Source of the DNA: Algoriphagus winogradskyi
Lineage (GTDB): Bacteria; Bacteroidota; Bacteroidia; Cytophagales; Cyclobacteriaceae
Direction of reading: 5' to 3'
NCBI RefSeq assembly: GCF_900182815.1
Contig: NZ_FXUA01000009.1
Span: 123,102-187,101, forward strand
DNA length: 64,000 nucleotides
In this document: positions 63,660 through 64,000 of the stretch, piece after piece
How positions within the stretch are numbered: position 1 is the stretch's first letter
Layout: every line of letters starts with the position of its first letter
The notes under the pieces: model-generated
Databases searched by the model: none
What the model saw: the letters and a program-made list of their open reading frames with translations, nothing else
Told to the model about the DNA's origin: nothing
Program-made: the position numbers and the translations under genes

Positions 63660-63688
63660 GAAAAATATGACATAAGTCATCTTCTAAA
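63660..63688 (-). promoter_or_regulatory. cco operon promoter and FNR/CRP-like site
   Basis: On the minus strand a TTTA (63685-63688) is followed by 17 bases and TATTTTTC (63660-63667, one mismatch to TANNTTTG). The palindrome TGACTTATGTCA (63668-63679) sits directly against the -7 box. The layout is almost the same as at hemN. The leader to ccoI would be about 145 bases. Confidence 0.5.
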
Positions 63689-63878
63689 CTATTGTTAACT
63701 TACTATACGTTATGAAAAAATACAAATAAAAAGAATGATAACCATTACAAAGAGGAGTAATGTGCCAAGCATTTACGAACGCGTCTTTAAACTTTAGAAA
63801 ATTAGGGCCAGTATAAATACTTTCTGTTAAAGATTGAGGGAGGTTTGTTCGGGTAAACAGGATAGGCATAAACGCAAA

Positions 63879-63904
63879 AAAGCCAGCTGTTTAAAGCTGG
63901 CTTT
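63879..63904 (-). terminator. rRNA operon terminator
   Basis: A 10-bp stem (AAAGCCAGCT/AGCTGGCTTT, 63879-63888 and 63895-63904) with a six-base loop is followed by a T-run on the minus strand, just downstream of the 5S rRNA. Confidence 0.85.
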
Positions 63905-63914
63905 AGAATAAATG

Positions 63915-64000
63915 AGGCGGCGACCTACTCTCCCGGGTGTAACCCCAGTACCATCGGCGCTGCAGGGCTTAACTTCTCTGTTCGGGATGGGAAGAGGTGG
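63915..64000 (-). rRNA. rrf: 5S rRNA, 3' part
   Basis: The minus strand reads the conserved 5S core CCATCCCGAACAGAGAAGTT and ends with GAGAGTAGGTCGCCGCC. The 5' end lies right of the window, so about 25-30 bases are missing. An rRNA operon therefore starts beyond the window and ends here. Confidence 0.93.

Larger units (their letters stand above)
63511..63914. other. intergenic region between ccoI and the rRNA genes
   Basis: The 404-bp stretch holds the ccoI leader and promoter, the FNR-like palindrome at 63668-63679 and the rRNA operon terminator at 63879-63904. A minus-strand frame near 63684-63869 lacks coding character, so I list no gene here. Confidence 0.6.

Noticed and set aside
63684..63869. 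Minus-strand frame of 61 codons between ccoI and the rRNA operon
   Set aside because: Composition is not protein-like; it covers the cco promoter region and a non-coding leader.

Overview
This window comes from a member of the Bacteroidota, most likely the Cytophagales (Cyclobacteriaceae/Algoriphagus-like). The evidence is the gene content and sequence style: a PorX-type response regulator of the type IX secretion system, an LpxC-FabZ fusion, a CcoN-CcoO fusion, DUF4296 lipoproteins, a 6-bladed beta-propeller lipoprotein, promoter boxes of the TTTG-N17-20-TANNTTTG type, and moderate-to-low GC with few Shine-Dalgarno sequences. No prophage, plasmid, CRISPR array or complete insertion sequence is visible. 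RNA genes are one tRNA-Leu(GAG) and the 3' part of a 5S rRNA at the right end.

Layout. 1-2614: end of a carbohydrate operon (GH88 hydrolase fragment, old-yellow-enzyme-like oxidoreductase, SDR). 3119-5832: small exported protein, SulP anion transporter and beta-carbonic anhydrase, a probable bicarbonate module. 5840-6540: a 20-bp inverted repeat and a decayed gene. 6577-8649: convergent secreted Gfo/Idh/MocA oxidoreductase and DUF1080 lipoprotein. 8735-10617: lipid kinase next to an App1-type phosphatidate phosphatase. 10785-12932: small secreted Cys-containing peptide, beta-propeller lipoprotein and SUMF1-like protein. 13115-16183: M42 peptidase and amidophosphoribosyltransferase. 16595-21123: NtrC-type regulator converging with a large hybrid kinase, then a secreted DsrE protein. 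21417-27583: beta-helix protein, tRNA-Leu, folD, four-helix-bundle gene in repeat-rich DNA, lepA, DUF4924. 27640-31344: SF1 helicase, ACP phosphodiesterase, membrane protein, pyrophosphatase.

31434-38235 is the most unusual region. It is a tightly packed four-gene operon (ThiF/E1-like plus nitroreductase fusion of the Rv1355c type, a GNAT/autoinducer-synthase-like protein, a 7TMR-DISM histidine kinase, and a receiver-histidine kinase), with a divergent stand-alone receiver. The gene set looks like a small-molecule synthesis and sensing unit; this is inference, not a described system known to me.

38237-46599 holds alanine dehydrogenase, tsaE, porX, an HD phosphohydrolase and the lipid A genes lpxD-lpxC/fabZ-lpxA with an ABC ATPase. 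46769-53558 holds a lipoprotein, mutS2, two tandemly duplicated DUF4296 lipoproteins with a vestigial copy of the neighbouring DUF58 gene start, and a shortened Bat (aerotolerance) cluster. 53679-63510 is a microaerobic block: hemN converging on a complete cbb3 oxidase operon (ccoI-S-NO-Q-P-G-H-safE). Matching TGAC-N4-GTCA palindromes lie upstream of hemN and ccoI, which suggests joint control by a CRP/FNR-type regulator.
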